From NCBI RefSeq assembly GCF_014206875.1, contig NZ_JACIJO010000001.1, positions 1,328,680 through 1,392,679 on the forward strand: a stretch of DNA of 64,000 nt, written 5' to 3'. Made by a program: the position numbers and the translations under genes. The notes beneath the pieces are model-generated. The model made no database searches, was not told where the DNA came from, and worked only from the letters and a program-made list of their open reading frames with translations. The stretch is from Algoriphagus iocasae (lineage in GTDB: Bacteria > Bacteroidota > Bacteroidia > Cytophagales > Cyclobacteriaceae). Position 1 is the first letter of the stretch, and each line of letters begins with the position of its first letter. Shown here piece after piece: positions 24,854-33,312 of the stretch.

Positions 24854-25147
24854 AAGAAAACCTTCGAGGTTAGAAAAAAACCTCAAAGGTTATTGGTAAA
24901 ACCTTTTCTTACTGGTCGTGCCTTTGGCACTCTGAGCTATTAGAAGATCTTTTTACCCAGCATTGAGCTACGCTGATGCTGGGTTGTTACTGTTCGCACC
25001 TTTGGTGCTTAGCATTAAGGATGGGTTGAATCGTTGCACCTTTGCGCCTTCGCGGGAGGCTTTGTGGGCTTTGCGGTTAAAAACATATAGGGATTCATAT
25101 AACGGGATTGCTTCGCCTCGTTCCTCGTCTCGCAATGACGGTTAAAA
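24854..25147. repeat. 293-bp tandem repeat, unit B
   Basis: This is a direct head-to-tail copy of 24561-24853 with scattered substitutions and a one-base length difference. A third, shorter motif copy (GATTGCCACGTCGTCGTTCC then TCGCAATGACGG) follows at 25154-25196. The adjacency indicates tandem duplication rather than independent insertion. Confidence 0.85.
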
Positions 25148-25215
25148 TCAAAAGATTGCCACGTCGTCGTTCCTCCTCCTCGCAATGACGGTCAAAAAAA
25201 GTCCTACATCCCACC

Positions 25216-26526
25216 TCACAACATATCCCTTACCAGCACCATTACTTTTTCCATTTCCCGGCGGACTTCGGAGGCTTTGTAAGGATAATTGGAATTCATA
25301 AAAGCGAAACAGTATAGTTTCCCAGATTTTGTTTTGACCAAACCTACCAGGCTGTGGTTATTGCTCATGGTGCCTGTCTTGGCAAAAATATAAGGAGTTT
25401 GAGCTTGGTAACTGTTTTTAATCGTCCCAGAAACCCCGCCTGTTGGAAGGATGTCATAGAGCTCCTGATCTGGCATCATTCGGTAGATTTTCTCAAAGAG
25501 TGCCACCATGCTTCTCGGAGTCATCAGATTATGACGGCTGAGTCCTGAGCCATCCACCCATTGAGGTTTGTCAGGCAAGTCAAACAAATAGGTTTTAAGC
25601 ATGTATTCGATGGCTCTTTCTGTATCCAGCCGCTGAAAAAGCCGGTCTGAAACCATCAACATTAATTGCTCGGCCAAGAAATTATCGCTTTCCAGCATCA
25701 TTTCTTTTAAGATCAGTGCCAAAGGTGCGCCTCGCCATTCCTGGTGGATTGCCGGCAAGCTATCAGGTTGGTAAATCCAGTTTTTTCCGGTCGCTTCTGA
25801 TGCCAGTTCGGTGAATAATTCAGGACTGGTGATAAAGGGTATAAATTCCTCTGAAGCTCGGAAGTTGTTAGGATTGTAAAAGAATTTGTTAGAGTGAAAA
25901 TCCCGCTCCAATTCACGGATACTTCGATTGGTCGTATAAACTGCAGTCTGGAATCTGGCTGGATAGACAATCGGTCTGTTACCGCTTTTCTTTACCTGAA
26001 GAAGGTTGCCATAAATCGGCAAAGAGCTCCGTTCGGCGGAATAATTGTAATAATAATCATCCCATTGCCAACCGTATCCAAATGCCGGAGCATCGAGATT
26101 TGCATCCGAGAAAACAACGGTTTGATAGGGGGAAAGAAAGCGTGCGAAATCAGGTTGGTAAAGTTCCTTGTATTTCCAGCTAGGTTCGCCCGAACCCCAA
26201 ATATGAATTGTGTCTCCCTCCGTGGTATATCGCAAAGTCTGAGTCGAATCATTTAAAATGACTAAGCTGGAGAAGAGCGTGAGTAGCTTTGTAGTCGAGG
26301 CAGGAATAAAACGCTGTTCAGAATTTCTTTCATATACCACGATTTGACTATCCAAGTCATATAATTCAAATCCGGAAAGGTGATTGGCGAAAAAACTTTG
26401 ATCCCCGACTGCCTGATCGAGTCTTTGATATTGATCTCTGTTTAGCTGCGCAAAGGCTGGAAAAAAAGAGAATCCAATTAGTAGAAAGGAGAGAAAGTGG
26501 GTTTTAATCGACGACAATTTGATCAT
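25216..26526 (-). CDS. dacB: D-alanyl-D-alanine carboxypeptidase/endopeptidase, PBP4 type (S13)
   Basis: The 436-residue protein has a signal peptide (about 1-26, FFPAFAQ) and all three penicillin-binding motifs: Ser77-Thr-Thr-Lys80 in IPASTTKLLTL, SDN in LESDNFLAEQL, and KTG in FAKTGTMSNN. DGSGLSRHNLMTP is also a family hallmark. S13 enzymes trim D-alanine from or open cross-links in peptidoglycan in the periplasm. Length fits the compact S13 form. Its start overlaps the DUF423 gene by 23 bases, so the two are co-translated. Confidence 0.93.
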   Translation of the reverse strand: MIKLSSIKTHFLSFLLIGFSFFPAFAQLNRDQYQRLDQAVGDQSFFANHLSGFELYDLDSQIVVYERNSEQRFIPASTTKLLTLFSSLVILNDSTQTLRYTTEGDTIHIWGSGEPSWKYKELYQPDFARFLSPYQTVVFSDANLDAPAFGYGWQWDDYYYNYSAERSSLPIYGNLLQVKKSGNRPIVYPARFQTAVYTTNRSIRELERDFHSNKFFYNPNNFRASEEFIPFITSPELFTELASEATGKNWIYQPDSLPAIHQEWRGAPLALILKEMMLESDNFLAEQLMLMVSDRLFQRLDTERAIEYMLKTYLFDLPDKPQWVDGSGLSRHNLMTPRSMVALFEKIYRMMPDQELYDILPTGGVSGTIKNSYQAQTPYIFAKTGTMSNNHSLVGLVKTKSGKLYCFAFMNSNYPYKASEVRREMEKVMVLVRDML

Positions 26527-26899
26527 TTCTTAATGCGGAATAAAAAAGGCCCAACCAACCCAAAATAAAGAAGACTCCTCCCAAAGGTGTAACTGCTCCC
26601 CACCATGTCACCCCGGTGAGTGATAGGATATACAAAGAGCCAGGGAAAATCAGAATTCCCAAAAGCATGCACCAAGCTGAGAACTGGAGGCTTTTCCATT
26701 TTGGACGAACTAGGCGGATTATTCCGATCAATCCCAATGCCAAGGTATGGTAAAAATGGTATTTGACTCCGGTCTCGAAGGTGTCTGTTCTACCGGTTTT
26801 ATTCAATACCTCTTCCAATCCATGTGCGCCAAATGCACCGATTCCTACAGCAAAAGCTCCGGAAAGAGCAGCCAGCATGATCAATTGTCTCCCGTTCAT
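26504..26899 (-). CDS. DUF423 membrane protein
   Basis: The 131-residue protein has four predicted membrane helices and the family start LAALSGAFAVGIGAFGAHGL, then TFETGVKYHFYHTLALGL and GVTWWGAVTPLGGVFFILGW. DUF423 (YgdD-like) proteins sit in the inner membrane and their function is unknown. The gene ends 23 bases inside the PBP4 gene. Confidence 0.88.
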   Translation of the reverse strand: MNGRQLIMLAALSGAFAVGIGAFGAHGLEEVLNKTGRTDTFETGVKYHFYHTLALGLIGIIRLVRPKWKSLQFSAWCMLLGILIFPGSLYILSLTGVTWWGAVTPLGGVFFILGWLGLFYSALRNDQIVVD

Positions 26900-26975
26900 A
26901 GATTTATAGTGTCAATTGGTGATTCATTATACATTGTTTGAGGTTTGATGTTAAATACGATCGATTTCATTTTGC

Positions 26976-27062
26976 CTGGGGTTGAAACCCCGGGCCAATT
27001 CAAATTACCCGGGGTTGATGTTTGCTATTTCTAAATACCCGCGGTTAAAACCACGGGCTATT
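26976..27062. repeat. cluster of REP-like hairpins
   Basis: CTGGGGTT-GA-AACCCCGG at 26976-26993, a half-copy ACCCGGGGTTGATG near 27007, and CCCGCGGTT-AA-AACCACGGG at 27038-27056 followed by CTATTGA. Stem style and trailing CTATT match 22121-22145. Confidence 0.7.
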
Positions 27063-27125
27063 GATTTTTTGTTTACCGAAAATATTTTTAATACCGTACA
27101 TCATACATCATACATCTAACATCCC

Positions 27126-27794
27126 TCAATTCCTGCTTCCAAAGATTGCGGAGCCGATCCGCACCATGGTGCTGCCTTCTTCCTGTGCGATCAAATAATC
27201 TCCACTCATTCCCATGGATAGTTCTTTCAATTGGACAAATGCAGGAAGATCTTTTGATTTCAGGTTTTCAAATAGAGCTTTTAAGCCTTTGAACTCCTTT
27301 CTGATCTGAGTTTCATTTTCTGTAAAGGTGGCCATTCCCATCAGGCCTTGGATAGAGACATGAGTTAATGCTTTGAAATCCTCATTCCCCAACATCTCCA
27401 AAACTTCCGCTTCATCAAAACCAAATTTGCTTTCTTCCTCGGCAATATGGATTTGAAGTAAAACAGGAATAATCCGATCGATCTTTTTACCCTGCTTGTT
27501 GATTTCTTTGAGAAGCTTGAAAGAATCAACTCCATGAATCAAATGAACAAAGGGAGCGATGTATTTTACCTTGTTGCTTTGCAGGTGACCGATCATATGC
27601 CATCGGGTATCTGCTGGCATTTCAGGTTGTTTGGCCTGTATTTCCTGAACCTTATTTTCCCCAAAATCCCGTATTCCGCAGGCATAAGCAGCTTTCAAAT
27701 CTTCCAATGGTTTGGTTTTGCTTACTGCTACCAAGAGACAATCTGGGTTTTTAAATGTTTTTTTTACCTGTTCGAGATTGGCTTTAATGTCCAT
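27126..27794 (-). CDS. yggS: PLP homeostasis protein, YggS/PROSC family
   Basis: The 222-residue protein is a single alanine-racemase-like TIM barrel without a second domain. LLVAVSKTKPLEDL carries the PLP-binding Lys, DFGENKVQEIQAK and WHMIGHLQSNKVKYI are family signatures, and ELSMGMSGDYLIA plus TMVRIGSAIFGSR form the phosphate-binding end. The family buffers pyridoxal phosphate and affects amino-acid metabolism. It is divergent from the GH3 gene with only 47 bases between the starts, so their promoters overlap. Confidence 0.93.
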   Translation of the reverse strand: MDIKANLEQVKKTFKNPDCLLVAVSKTKPLEDLKAAYACGIRDFGENKVQEIQAKQPEMPADTRWHMIGHLQSNKVKYIAPFVHLIHGVDSFKLLKEINKQGKKIDRIIPVLLQIHIAEEESKFGFDEAEVLEMLGNEDFKALTHVSIQGLMGMATFTENETQIRKEFKGLKALFENLKSKDLPAFVQLKELSMGMSGDYLIAQEEGSTMVRIGSAIFGSRN

Positions 27795-27841
27795 TTTCTA
27801 TTTTTATACGTTACTTTTTGGCTTAGGCCTAAAACAAAGAT

Positions 27842-29392
27842 ATGGCGATCATCAGTACTTTACTAAAAAGAGGCATCCGATTACGAGAGAGTCTGGAGCA
27901 AGAATACTCTCAACCTCTTGAAATCCAAAAGGATACTCTCAGAAAGCTTTTAATCAAGGCGAGTCGCACTCAAATTGCTAGCAAATATGATTTTTCTGCA
28001 ATCCTAAGAGGCTTCAAACTTGGCAATCATGAATTTTATGATCGCTACAAAGCTCAAGTTCCTATCTACGATTACAATAAAATCCATGAAGAGTGGTGGC
28101 ATTTATTGCAGGAAGGAAAAAGAGATGTGACCTGGCCGGGAGAAGTCAGGTATTTTGCCTTGAGTAGTGGGACTTCGGGAGCGACTTCCAAATATATTCC
28201 CATCACAGTGGATATGGTCAAAGCAATCCGGAAAACCGGTGTGCGGCAGATTCTATCCCTTTCTAAATATGATTTGCCTGATTCCCTTTTTACCAAAGGG
28301 ATTTTGATGCTGGGGGGAAGTACCGATCTGGAGTTTAACGGAACGTATTTTTCAGGAGATTTAAGCGGGATAACAGCAGGAAGATTGCCGATTTGGTTTC
28401 AGCGATTTTACAAGCCAGGAAAGGCAATTTCCAGAAACAAAAACTGGGGAGATAAACTGGATATGATTGTCAAAAAAGCTCCTAAATGGGATATCGGAAT
28501 CATAGTTGGTGTGCCGGCCTGGCTGCAGATTTTGTTGGAAAAAATCATCGAGGAATACAACCTGGAAAGCATCCATGATATTTGGCCAAACCTACAGATT
28601 TTTGTGCATGGGGGAGTTTCTTTTGAACCCTATAAAAAGGGCTTTGAAAAACTTCTTGGGAAGCCAATCATTTACATTGAGACCTACCTGGCATCTGAGG
28701 GCTTTTTGGCATTTCAGGCTTTGCCAAATCGGAAATCCATGAGATTGGTTTTGAATAATGGGATTTTCCATGAGTTTGTCCTGTTTACCGATGCCAATTT
28801 TGATGAGGATGGTAATATCAGGGATACTGCCGAAACACTGAAAATCGACGAAGTAGAGGAAGGAAAAGATTATGCGATTTTGATCAGCACCTGCGCCGGA
28901 GCTTGGAGGTATCTGATTGGGGATGTCATCCGGTTTGTTTCCAAAGAAGAATCAGAAATCATCATTACTGGCCGTACCAAGCATTATTTGAGCCTTTGTG
29001 GAGAGCATTTGTCCGTGGATAATATGAATAAAGCGATTGAGTTGGCATCTGAGGAATTGAATGTAAATGTTCGTGAGTTTACGGTGTTGGGAGTTCCACA
29101 TGATAATCTTTTTGGACATCACTGGTACATAGGCACAAGTGATGAGGTTTCTCCTGAGGCTTTTAAAAAGGCTTTGGATATCCATTTAAAAGAGTTGAAT
29201 GATGATTATGCAGTAGAGCGAAATCATGCTCTTAAGGAAGTGAAAGTGACTTTATTGCCTTCTTCTCTATTTTATGATTGGATGAAAGAGCAAGGAAAAG
29301 AAGGTGGCCAAAATAAGTTTCCAAGGGTTTTGAAAGGGGAGAAGTCTACTTTATGGCAGGAATTTTTGAAAGAAAAGGGAATCACTGAATGA
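27842..29392 (+). CDS. GH3-family acyl-amido synthetase-like protein
   Basis: The 516-residue protein matches the GH3 family known from plants, where it adenylates acyl acids (auxin, jasmonate) and joins them to amino acids. The ATP/P-loop-like motif FALSSGTSGATSKYIPIT is clear at about 100-120, followed by YIETYLASEGFLAFQ and the nucleotide motif YAILISTCAGAWRYLIGDVI. No signal peptide, so cytoplasmic. The bacterial substrates are unknown. Its stop overlaps the start of a LysE exporter gene by four bases (ATGA), which links it to amino-acid derivative export. Confidence 0.88.
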   Translation: MAIISTLLKRGIRLRESLEQEYSQPLEIQKDTLRKLLIKASRTQIASKYDFSAILRGFKLGNHEFYDRYKAQVPIYDYNKIHEEWWHLLQEGKRDVTWPGEVRYFALSSGTSGATSKYIPITVDMVKAIRKTGVRQILSLSKYDLPDSLFTKGILMLGGSTDLEFNGTYFSGDLSGITAGRLPIWFQRFYKPGKAISRNKNWGDKLDMIVKKAPKWDIGIIVGVPAWLQILLEKIIEEYNLESIHDIWPNLQIFVHGGVSFEPYKKGFEKLLGKPIIYIETYLASEGFLAFQALPNRKSMRLVLNNGIFHEFVLFTDANFDEDGNIRDTAETLKIDEVEEGKDYAILISTCAGAWRYLIGDVIRFVSKEESEIIITGRTKHYLSLCGEHLSVDNMNKAIELASEELNVNVREFTVLGVPHDNLFGHHWYIGTSDEVSPEAFKKALDIHLKELNDDYAVERNHALKEVKVTLLPSSLFYDWMKEQGKEGGQNKFPRVLKGEKSTLWQEFLKEKGITE

Positions 29393-30012
29393 GTTCTGCC
29401 TTGATAGAAGGGATTAGCATGGGGCTTTTGCTATCTGCGATGGTTGGCCCGGTGTTTTTTACACTGATCCAAAGTAGCCTTACGTATGGATTTCGCTATG
29501 CTTCTGTCTTGGCTCTTGGGATTTTGAGCAGTGATACCTTTTATGTCCTGATCACTTATGTAGGAATTAAATTTTTGGCTGAAGCCACTTACTTTGAGGA
29601 AGTCTTAGGTTATGTGGGTGGAGTGATTTTAATCGGTTTTGGGGTTTCTTCTTTGCTCAGTAAGAAAGTGATGCGACCAAATTCAGGAGGGATTACAGTT
29701 CCAGTTGGCAAGAAACGATCAGCGTTTTTAAAAGGGTTTAGTATCAATGGAATCAACCCTTTTGTTTTACTTTTCTGGATTTCCATTGCCAGTCTGGTTC
29801 AAACCAAGGAAGCTTTTACAAGTCTGGATATTTTGGCTTACTATACAGGGATATTGGCAACTGTATTCTCAATTGATTTGATCAAAGCTTTTATTGCCAA
29901 ACAGTTAGCTCATTTAGTGACGCCAAAAATTATGGCTTGGATGAACAAAGCTGTAGGGTTCTTACTGATTGGTTTTGGTATTAGAATGCTGATTTATACC
30001 TATATGGGTTGA
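29389..30012 (+). CDS. LysE/RhtB-family exporter
   Basis: The 207-residue protein has about six membrane helices and begins with the LysE signature SMGLLLSAMVGPVFFTLIQS, then GFRYASVLALGILSSD and a central GFSINGINPFVLLFWI. The family exports amino acids, homoserine lactones and similar small molecules. ATG overlaps the GH3 stop by four bases, so the two are translationally coupled. Confidence 0.9.
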   Translation: MSSALIEGISMGLLLSAMVGPVFFTLIQSSLTYGFRYASVLALGILSSDTFYVLITYVGIKFLAEATYFEEVLGYVGGVILIGFGVSSLLSKKVMRPNSGGITVPVGKKRSAFLKGFSINGINPFVLLFWISIASLVQTKEAFTSLDILAYYTGILATVFSIDLIKAFIAKQLAHLVTPKIMAWMNKAVGFLLIGFGIRMLIYTYMG

Positions 30013-30075
30013 ATCAGTGGTTCTAGACAGAATCCGCTTTCCATTCGATTTTGATTCAAAACACTTTCTTTTTAA

Positions 30076-30693
30076 ATGAGTTCTGTAGTTATGAAAATCC
30101 CACCATTCGCTGTCCTCTTTTTTTTATTCTTGCTAATTAGTCCGATTGATATTTTTGGACAGGAAATTCCCGGTTTGGATTCCTTCAATGAAAAGCGAAT
30201 TGAGTACAACAAAACAGGGATGGTAATCCTTGGCTCGTGGGCTATTGGAAATATGGTTTGGGGTGCTGCTGGAGCCAGAAATTCCACTGGTCAAACAAAA
30301 GCCTTTCACCAGATGAATTTGTACTGGAATTCGGTGAATTTGCTGATTGCAGGATTAGGATATTGGCAGGCTACGAAAGAAGTTCCAAGTAATGACTTAC
30401 TGGAATCCATGCTGGCACAGGGGAAAATTGAGAAGATTTTATTGCTAAATGCAGGACTCGATCTGGCCTATATGGCAGGAGGGATGTACCTGAAAGAACG
30501 CGGTCAGCGAATCAGTAAAGATAAGTTTGTTGGGTTTGGGAAATCCATCATTCTTCAGGGAGCTTTTCTATTAACTTTTGATGCATTGATGTATACGTTT
30601 CATGTAACTCATGCGAAAGAATTACCGGCTTTTTTTGAACAAGTTTCTTTCACGCCCGCAGGAATGACGATGACCATTCCATTGTCGAAATAA
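30076..30693 (+). CDS. exported multi-helix membrane protein (DUF6992-like)
   Basis: The 205-residue protein has an N-terminal signal (IPPFAVLFFLFLLISPIDIF then GQE) and three to four further hydrophobic helices separated by short loops, including GSWAIGNMVWGAAGARNSTG and LLLNAGLDLAYMAGGMYLKE. The pattern fits a conserved Bacteroidota membrane family (tentatively DUF6992) of unknown function. Two ATG codons (30076 and 30091) are possible; the second leaves a more compact signal. It starts 63 bases after the LysE gene and may share its transcript. Confidence 0.65.
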   Translation: MSSVVMKIPPFAVLFFLFLLISPIDIFGQEIPGLDSFNEKRIEYNKTGMVILGSWAIGNMVWGAAGARNSTGQTKAFHQMNLYWNSVNLLIAGLGYWQATKEVPSNDLLESMLAQGKIEKILLLNAGLDLAYMAGGMYLKERGQRISKDKFVGFGKSIILQGAFLLTFDALMYTFHVTHAKELPAFFEQVSFTPAGMTMTIPLSK

Positions 30694-30701
30694 ATTTAAA
30701 T

Positions 30702-30758
30702 GATTATCCGCATTGGAGCCAGTAGTTAAAGATCGAGTTTAGAAAGTCGCGGATAATC
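30702..30758. repeat. inverted repeat downstream of the membrane protein
   Basis: GATTATCCGC (30702-30711) and GCGGATAATC (30749-30758) are perfect 10-base arms around 37 bases. Just beyond, GTCCACTG occurs twice (from 30760 and 30774) and runs into the palindrome CTGTCGACAG. There is no T-tract, so a REP-like element is more likely than a terminator. Confidence 0.6.
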
Positions 30759-30858
30759 GTCCACTGACGAAAGTCCACTGTCGACAGCACTTTGAAAGAT
30801 ACTACAAACACTTTTTTCTTTGAGCACTGGTAAGAAAGAGGATATGGATAAATTTAGA

Positions 30859-31557
30859 TTATTCTGTTTCCATTTCTGGATTTAATTGCTTTTTAGATTC
30901 TTCAGAGCAATTGCTTACAAAGCTTTCTCCAGCGGATGAAATCAAATCACATGTTCCTGTTCCCATTCCCATAATCGTTCTCATTGCATCTTGAGTATTA
31001 ACGCTTAAAAATTTGATCGAGCTTTTAGGGACATGATAAATATTTCCGTTGGTGGGGTTTGGTGCCGTGGGAACGAAAACGGTATACAAATCTTCATTCA
31101 CTTGATCGGTGATAAAACCAGTCATCATCGTACCTGTGTTGTAAGGATCTATTAAAACCACTTCGGAAAAGGGGAGTTTTTTTAAGCCAACAAATTGGTA
31201 GACAGTCTGGTGGATTAGGCTATATAAGGGGACTTTGGTAAGATACTTTTCCTCGAATTTTGAGAAATAGCTTTTCCCGACTTTATTTCTGATGAGCGCT
31301 CCGATAATGAAGATAAAAAGAACCAAAATCCCGATGGAAAGAAAGTTGATCGACCAGTGAGGTTCATCAGTGCCTGGGTCTAACATCAAACTGATCGGTG
31401 CGACGATTTTGAATATGAAGTTGAATACAAAAGAAAGAAGAATAAGTACGATGGTCAGGGGAAGTAAAATTAAAAATCCCTGAAAAAGTGTATCGAGCAG
31501 AAGTCCACGTTCTGAATTATTAGTGATTTTTTCTGCGGATTTGAGCTGGGGTTCCAT
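30859..31557 (-). CDS. DUF502 membrane protein
   Basis: The 232-residue protein has two membrane spans (about 24-50 and 70-90) and a soluble domain with the family's segments PLYSLIHQTVYQFVGLKK, FVPTAPNPTNGNIYHVPKSS and DAMRTIMGMGTG. DUF502 proteins are widespread in bacteria and are linked to membrane trafficking in plants, but have no assigned bacterial function. It stands alone between repeats and alanine dehydrogenase. Confidence 0.88.
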   Translation of the reverse strand: MEPQLKSAEKITNNSERGLLLDTLFQGFLILLPLTIVLILLSFVFNFIFKIVAPISLMLDPGTDEPHWSINFLSIGILVLFIFIIGALIRNKVGKSYFSKFEEKYLTKVPLYSLIHQTVYQFVGLKKLPFSEVVLIDPYNTGTMMTGFITDQVNEDLYTVFVPTAPNPTNGNIYHVPKSSIKFLSVNTQDAMRTIMGMGTGTCDLISSAGESFVSNCSEESKKQLNPEMETE

Positions 31558-31710
31558 TATATTAATTGATTACTGGTTAATTTTCAATCATTTATCATTC
31601 AAATTCATGCCATCTGCACTGGGATCGTTTTAAGCCATTTCCTTAGAATTCTATTGAGTAGGTATGGGATATAATTGGGGATTTTTTGCCTCCATTTAAT
31701 TTTTGGGTAA

Positions 31711-31745
31711 AAAAAATCCCTCTTGTTTGCACAGGAGGGATTTAA
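31711..31745 (-). terminator. intrinsic terminator of alanine dehydrogenase
   Basis: On the minus strand the stem AAATCCCTCCTG / CAAGAGGGATTT (one mismatch) is followed by eight T. It begins about 20 bases beyond the ald stop. Confidence 0.85.
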
Positions 31746-31763
31746 GAAATTTTTGATTAACTA

Positions 31764-32882
31764 TTAATCAGCAAGATATTTTACCACTGGAGTATAATCC
31801 ATTCCAAAAGCTTCAGCCACAGCTTGGTACACAATGTCTCCATTGATTACGTTAAGTCCAGGAACCAATTCAGGGTTTTCCTGAGCTGCTCTTTTCCAGC
31901 CTTTGTCTGCCAACTGGATTGCATATGGAAGAGTAGCGTTAGTCAATGCTAGGGTAGAAGTATAAGGAACTGCTCCTGGCATGTTTGCCACGCAATAATG
32001 AACGACGTCGTCGATGATAAATGTAGGATCCTGGTGAGTTGTTGGCTTACAAGTTTCGATACATCCACCTTGATCCACTGCTACGTCTACCAGTACTGTT
32101 CCTGGTTGCATTTCTTTCAGCATATCACGAGTGATCAAATGAGGTGCTTTTGCTCCTGGGATCAAAACTGCTCCGATGATCAAGTCGTGGTTTTTGATCA
32201 TTTTTCTCACGTTGTATTCGTTAGACATCATGGTCTTCACGTTTGCTGGCATCACATCTGCCAAGTATCTCATTCTAGGAAGAGATACGTCCATGATTGT
32301 GACGTCAGCACCAAGTCCTGCAGCCATCCAAGCAGCTTGAGTACCTACAATACCACCACCTAAAATCAAAACTTTAGCTGGAAGTACACCTGGTACGCCA
32401 CCTAGAAGGATACCTTTTCCTTGCAAAGGCTTCTCTAGGTAATTAGCTCCTTTTTGTACAGCCATTCTACCTGCTACTTCAGACATAGGCACCAAAAGAG
32501 GAAGGCTTCGATCTGCTTTCTCCACAGTTTCGTAAGCCAAACAAACAGATTTGCTTTCTACCATTGCTTTGGTCAATGGCTCATATGATGCAAAGTGGAA
32601 ATAGGTAAACAACAATTGATTTTCTTTGATCAATTTATATTCAGGCTCAATAGGCTCTTTTACCTTCATAATCATCTCTGCGATCTCGTAAGTCGCTTCG
32701 ATAGTAGGAAGGATCGTAGCACCTGCTTCAGCATACGCATCATCAGAAAAACCGGAGCCTTCACCAGCGGTATGTTGAACATAAACTTGATGGCCTCTCT
32801 TGACCAATTCTTTCGCACCTGCAGGGGTAAGGGCTACTCGATTCTCGTTGTTTTTAATTTCCTTTGGAACACCTATAATCAT
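31764..32882 (-). CDS. ald: alanine dehydrogenase
   Basis: The 372-residue enzyme interconverts L-alanine and pyruvate plus ammonia using NAD. It opens with MIIGVPKEIKNNENRVALTP, has the substrate-binding region LLFTYFHFAS, and a Rossmann motif VLILGGGIVGTQAAWMAAGL (about 170-190) with Asp after the second strand (DVTIMD). LVDVAVDQGGCIET and GAVPYTSTLALTNATLPY are family segments, and length is standard. A perfect 21-base palindrome lies 18 bases before the start and the gene ends at its own terminator, so it is monocistronic. Confidence 0.95.
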   Translation of the reverse strand: MIIGVPKEIKNNENRVALTPAGAKELVKRGHQVYVQHTAGEGSGFSDDAYAEAGATILPTIEATYEIAEMIMKVKEPIEPEYKLIKENQLLFTYFHFASYEPLTKAMVESKSVCLAYETVEKADRSLPLLVPMSEVAGRMAVQKGANYLEKPLQGKGILLGGVPGVLPAKVLILGGGIVGTQAAWMAAGLGADVTIMDVSLPRMRYLADVMPANVKTMMSNEYNVRKMIKNHDLIIGAVLIPGAKAPHLITRDMLKEMQPGTVLVDVAVDQGGCIETCKPTTHQDPTFIIDDVVHYCVANMPGAVPYTSTLALTNATLPYAIQLADKGWKRAAQENPELVPGLNVINGDIVYQAVAEAFGMDYTPVVKYLAD

Positions 32883-32900
32883 GACTGATCGATTTGGATT

Positions 32901-32921
32901 TATCTTTGTGTTACAAAGATA
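32901..32921. promoter_or_regulatory. perfect palindrome over the ald promoter
   Basis: TATCTTTGT-GTT-ACAAAGATA has nine-base arms. Its right arm on the minus strand reads TATCTTTG, a match to the Bacteroidota -7 consensus TAnnTTTG, correctly placed for ald. A -33 TTTG is not clear, so the element could be promoter, operator or both. Confidence 0.55.
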
Positions 32922-33199
32922 CTAAGCAAATGCAAATGGAAAAGGCTAATAGCAAATAGTATTTGGTATGATTTCGAAAAAAGTCATAAATCAGAATTTA
33001 ATTCCGTTTATATTTTTTAAAAACCTAAAAATTTTAAAAATCAATTTTTAAACAAGTTTAATTTGGAATTTTTTTTCATTAAATACCAGCGTAACAATCA
33101 ACGGTTTAAATCCAAGATTTTCAGACTATTGAATTGTTGAATTTAAAAAGTCAGAATAATATTTGCTTTATCAATAGAAATAAGAAGCACTTCCAAATT

Positions 33200-33230
33200 T
33201 TTGATTGAAAAATAATGATATATAAATTTG
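33200..33230 (+). promoter_or_regulatory. Bacteroidota-type promoter of the fused E1 gene
   Basis: TTTG at 33200-33203, a 19-base spacer, then TAAATTTG at 33223-33230 match the TTTG/TAnnTTTG consensus exactly. Transcription should begin near 33237, leaving a leader of about 75 bases before ATG 33313. Confidence 0.7.
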
Positions 33231-33312
33231 TATAAAAACTGGAATTGGCTATTTTTGGAAGATGCTTATTAAAAGCTCTAACTGACCCAAAATAACTATA
33301 GATAAATCATTT

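Larger units (their letters stand above)
24401..25215. other. non-coding repeat-filled region
   Basis: No gene is supported in these 815 bases. They contain a related fragment (about 24495-24560, with CTTTGCGCCTCCCGATAGCC and TTTGCGGTTTAAAAG), two tandem 293-bp units and a further partial unit at 25154-25196. Two 60-residue frames inside the units exist on both copies and strands and look like by-products of the repeat. Confidence 0.7.
32883..33312. other. divergent AT-rich intergenic region (430 bp)
   Basis: Besides the ald palindrome at 32901-32921 and the E1 promoter at 33200-33230, I see nothing coding or structured in this strongly AT-rich stretch. Confidence 0.5.

Noticed and set aside
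24659-25145. Sixty-residue reading frames in the tandem units
   Set aside because: They appear on both strands, follow the repeat units and encode low-information peptides with no signal or family match.
24561-25147. Possible CRISPR-like or satellite array
   Set aside because: Only two 293-bp units occur, with no short repeat-spacer periodicity and no cas genes in the window.
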